DNA from: Bacteroidota bacterium
Lineage (GTDB): Bacteria > Bacteroidota > Bacteroidia > Bacteroidales > F082
DNA: 16,254 nucleotides
Assembly (NCBI GenBank): GCA_002686705.1
Contig: NYYH01000074.1
Coordinates: forward strand, 1 to 16,254
Direction of reading: 5' to 3'
Position numbers and translations under genes: made by a program. The notes beneath the pieces are model-generated. The model was not told where the DNA came from. It did no database searches and saw only the letters and a program-made list of their open reading frames with translations. Below are positions 14,595-16,254 of the stretch, one piece after another (position 1 is the stretch's first letter; every line of letters starts with the position of its first letter).

Positions 14595-15953
14595 TTACAA
14601 CCCATGCTTATCGATCAGATAAATAATAGCTGCCATATTTCCTGATCCTAGCTGTAGCTCCCTGATGTGAACTTTATCAAAACTATCATTTGCGCTGTGA
14701 TGAAGGTCCATATATCTTTGCGAATCTGTCCTATAGCCCATTAAAGGTACACCAAACTTTTTTAAAGGACCAATGTCTACTCCACTCCCGCCCTTTTTTA
14801 TGTAGTGAATACCATAGGGCTCGAGAAGAGGTTTGTATCCCGAAATATTGGCAACTATACTATCGGATGCATCAACCATAAATCCTTCGGGTGTAAATCC
14901 TCCGGCATCAGCTTCAAGGGCGAGATAGTTCTTTATTCCGTTTGTTTCAGTGTACTTTACATATGCTTTTGCGCCTGATTGATAGAGCTCTTCATCCATA
15001 AACATAATAACTCGAAGTGTCCTCTTGTTCTTTAAACCCAGTTCTTTAAAAATTCTCATAACATCAGCTGATTGTACACATCCTATCCCATCATCATGTG
15101 CCCCTGGACTATTGAACCAGGAATCAATATGTCCTCCAACCACAATAAATTCATCAGGAAATTCACTCCCCCTTAGATCTGCAATAAGGTTATAAGTTGT
15201 TATTTCTTCAAAATCTTCTGCATCGATTACCAATTTCACCTTGAGATCTTTTTCGCCACTTAGTGATTCGCTTAGAATATCAGCATCGATAGTGCTGATC
15301 GCAGCGCAAGGAATTTTTTTGTCTTTAAATCCTGTTGACCCGGTATGTGGAAAAGTGTCAATGGCTGTTCCAACTGATCTTACTAACACTCCCGCCGCAC
15401 CAAGTTCAGCAGCAACTGCGGGACCACGATACCTTTGATCTACTCCACCACCGTAAACCCGGAAAGTATTGACTTTTCTTAAATCTACGGGTCTGTTAAA
15501 AAACACAATATTTCCTTCTATATTTTCCTGTTTAAGAGCCTTAAGTTCTTCTAAACCCTGTACTTCAATTACCTTTGCCAACAATCCTTCGGGTTGTGTA
15601 GAGGGAGAAGGCCCTAAAGCATCAGCCCGTAGTTTAATTTCATTTTCGCCAGTTAATATACTAACAGCTGTGTTATAACATTTCCAGGCGGGTGTCTTAA
15701 ACTCTTGTAGGAAAACTGTATCAGCTCCCAAACTTTCAAAATAGTCCTTCATGTAATTGATTGCGATTAATGACTCATCATAACCTAATAGTCTTCCTGG
15801 AGCTTTTTCACATAAATACTCAAGATTATTATAAGCCTCATCACTTAAGAGCACATTATCAAAAATATCCTTGATTACTTTCTCATCTTGATTTTGAGAA
15901 ATTGAAAGATTGATCGTCGATATTAACAGGATAAAGAGAGAGATTCGTATCAT
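14595..15953 (-). CDS. Exported M28-family zinc peptidase with PA domain
   Basis: This 452-residue protein has a Sec signal (MIRISLFILLISTINLSIS). It is an M28 metallo-exopeptidase close to the plasma glutamate carboxypeptidase (CPQ/PGCP) group, which releases amino acids or dipeptides. A protease-associated insert occupies about 110-245 (VIEVQGLEELKAL, GAAGVLVRSVG). The two-zinc site is complete: His275 (GGHIDSW), Asp287 (HDDG), catalytic Glu321 with ligand Glu322 (MDEEL), Asp349 (EADAGG), and His419 (LHHSAND). The spacings 12, 35, 27 and 70 residues are regular for this group. Length is normal. A TAAAAGTA (15966-15973; TACTTTTA on the minus strand) just upstream is a 7/8 match to the Bacteroidota -7 box. 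Two GATTAATC palindromes lie 60-120 bp upstream. There is no T9SS domain, so a periplasmic location is likely. It may complement the M6 endopeptidase in peptide scavenging. Confidence 0.92.
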   Translation of the reverse strand: MIRISLFILLISTINLSISQNQDEKVIKDIFDNVLLSDEAYNNLEYLCEKAPGRLLGYDESLIAINYMKDYFESLGADTVFLQEFKTPAWKCYNTAVSILTGENEIKLRADALGPSPSTQPEGLLAKVIEVQGLEELKALKQENIEGNIVFFNRPVDLRKVNTFRVYGGGVDQRYRGPAVAAELGAAGVLVRSVGTAIDTFPHTGSTGFKDKKIPCAAISTIDADILSESLSGEKDLKVKLVIDAEDFEEITTYNLIADLRGSEFPDEFIVVGGHIDSWFNSPGAHDDGIGCVQSADVMRIFKELGLKNKRTLRVIMFMDEELYQSGAKAYVKYTETNGIKNYLALEADAGGFTPEGFMVDASDSIVANISGYKPLLEPYGIHYIKKGGSGVDIGPLKKFGVPLMGYRTDSQRYMDLHHSANDSFDKVHIRELQLGSGNMAAIIYLIDKHGL

Positions 15954-16012
15954 ATTTTTTGGTTATAAAAGTAGAGAAAATGTCATTACTTTCTAACTCT
16001 ACAATGTCTGAG

Positions 16013-16075
16013 TGGATTAATCCAACTTTTCCGAATTTTTAGAATACTAATAAACAGATAGTTACAGATTAATCT
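16013..16075. promoter_or_regulatory. Paired GATTAATC palindromes, possible operator
   Basis: TGGATTAATCCA (16013-16024) is a perfect 12-bp palindrome and AGATTAATCT (16066-16075) a perfect 10-bp one. Both have GATTAATC at the centre, 52 bp apart, which is about five helical turns. They lie 60-122 bp upstream of the M28 peptidase start, where a regulator could bind. No regulator gene is in the window, and palindromes rich in A and T can be coincidental. Confidence 0.3.
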
Positions 16076-16117
16076 AAATGTTTTGCGCTCATAACTAAAT
16101 TTATAGTTATATTGTAA

Positions 16118-16254
16118 TTATTTAGCACCCGATATTTCCGTTATGAAATTATGACCATCAAATGTAGTGAAAAGCTCGTTAAAAATATTCTTGTTATTTT
16201 TCCTTGCAGTTGAGATAAAGCCTTCAATTCGCGCATAGAATTCAGCACCTTTAA
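16118..16254 (-). CDS. C-terminus of an IS66-like transposase (partial, runs off the edge)
   Basis: On the minus strand the frame entering at the right edge is open for 44 residues and stops at TAA (16118-16120). It reads KGAEFYARIEGFISTARKNN, then KNIFNELFTTFDGHNFITEI and SGAK. The pattern GAxxFxRIxxYISTxRKxxxNxxxxLxxxFxG is one I recall from the very end of IS66-type (DDE) transposases common in Bacteroidota. The assignment rests on memory of the motif, not a search. Whether the element is complete cannot be seen. No obvious terminal inverted repeat was identified between 15954 and 16118, although a 7-bp inverted repeat (ATAACTA/TAGTTAT, 16091-16110) lies just beyond the stop. Confidence 0.5.
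   Translation of the reverse strand, partial: KGAEFYARIEGFISTARKNNKNIFNELFTTFDGHNFITEISGAK

Noticed and set aside
16091..16110. ATAACTA/TAGTTAT inverted repeat as a terminator or insertion-element end
   Set aside because: The stem is A/T only, has no following T-run in either direction, and does not resemble a known terminal repeat.

Overview
The window looks like a piece of a Bacteroidota chromosome, most likely a Bacteroidales- or Marinilabiliales-type organism. The visible reasons are two proteins ending in type A type-IX-secretion (T9SS) C-terminal sorting domains, tandem DUF4136 lipoproteins, AT-rich sequence, and nearly all genes lacking a Shine-Dalgarno sequence while several carry TAnnTTTG-like -7 promoter boxes. 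Almost everything encoded is envelope-associated or exported. No tRNA, rRNA, CRISPR array or complete insertion sequence was seen.

Left part (1-1260): the tail of an unidentified gene is followed by a compact two-gene cassette (190-1031). It encodes a small secreted protein with a transglutaminase-like Cys-His-Asp arrangement and a basic protein with two membrane helices. Both genes have textbook Shine-Dalgarno sequences exactly 7 nt before ATG, preceded by a sigma70-like promoter and followed by hairpins and a very strong intrinsic terminator. These signals differ from the rest of the window and suggest a laterally acquired cassette. I consider this the best candidate for something undescribed.

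Middle part (1257-10938): a large T9SS-exported M6 metalloprotease (minus) is divergent from a PQQ-type beta-propeller protein (plus). Next come a heptaheme cytochrome c/TPR lipoprotein (minus), a PlsB-like acyltransferase (plus), and a T9SS-exported Asp-box (BNR) propeller protein (minus). The last is split into two ORFs by a clear frameshift near 10140.

Right part (10939-16254): a gene-poor stretch holds the decayed end of a PAS/sensor-kinase-type protein. It is followed by a TPR sensor histidine kinase without a response regulator in the window, two tandem DUF4136 lipoproteins (the second broken by a one-base frameshift), and an exported M28 aminopeptidase on the minus strand. Two related GATTAATC palindromes lie in front of the peptidase start. 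The right edge cuts into the C-terminus of what looks like an IS66-type transposase on the minus strand.

The genes do not form one pathway. Plausible functional groups are extracellular protein breakdown (M6 and M28 peptidases), surface or periplasmic propeller proteins, a periplasmic electron-carrying cytochrome, and an envelope-sensing kinase with downstream lipoproteins. Two frameshifts and one degenerate gene within about 4 kb point either to gene decay in this accessory-like stretch or to residual assembly errors.
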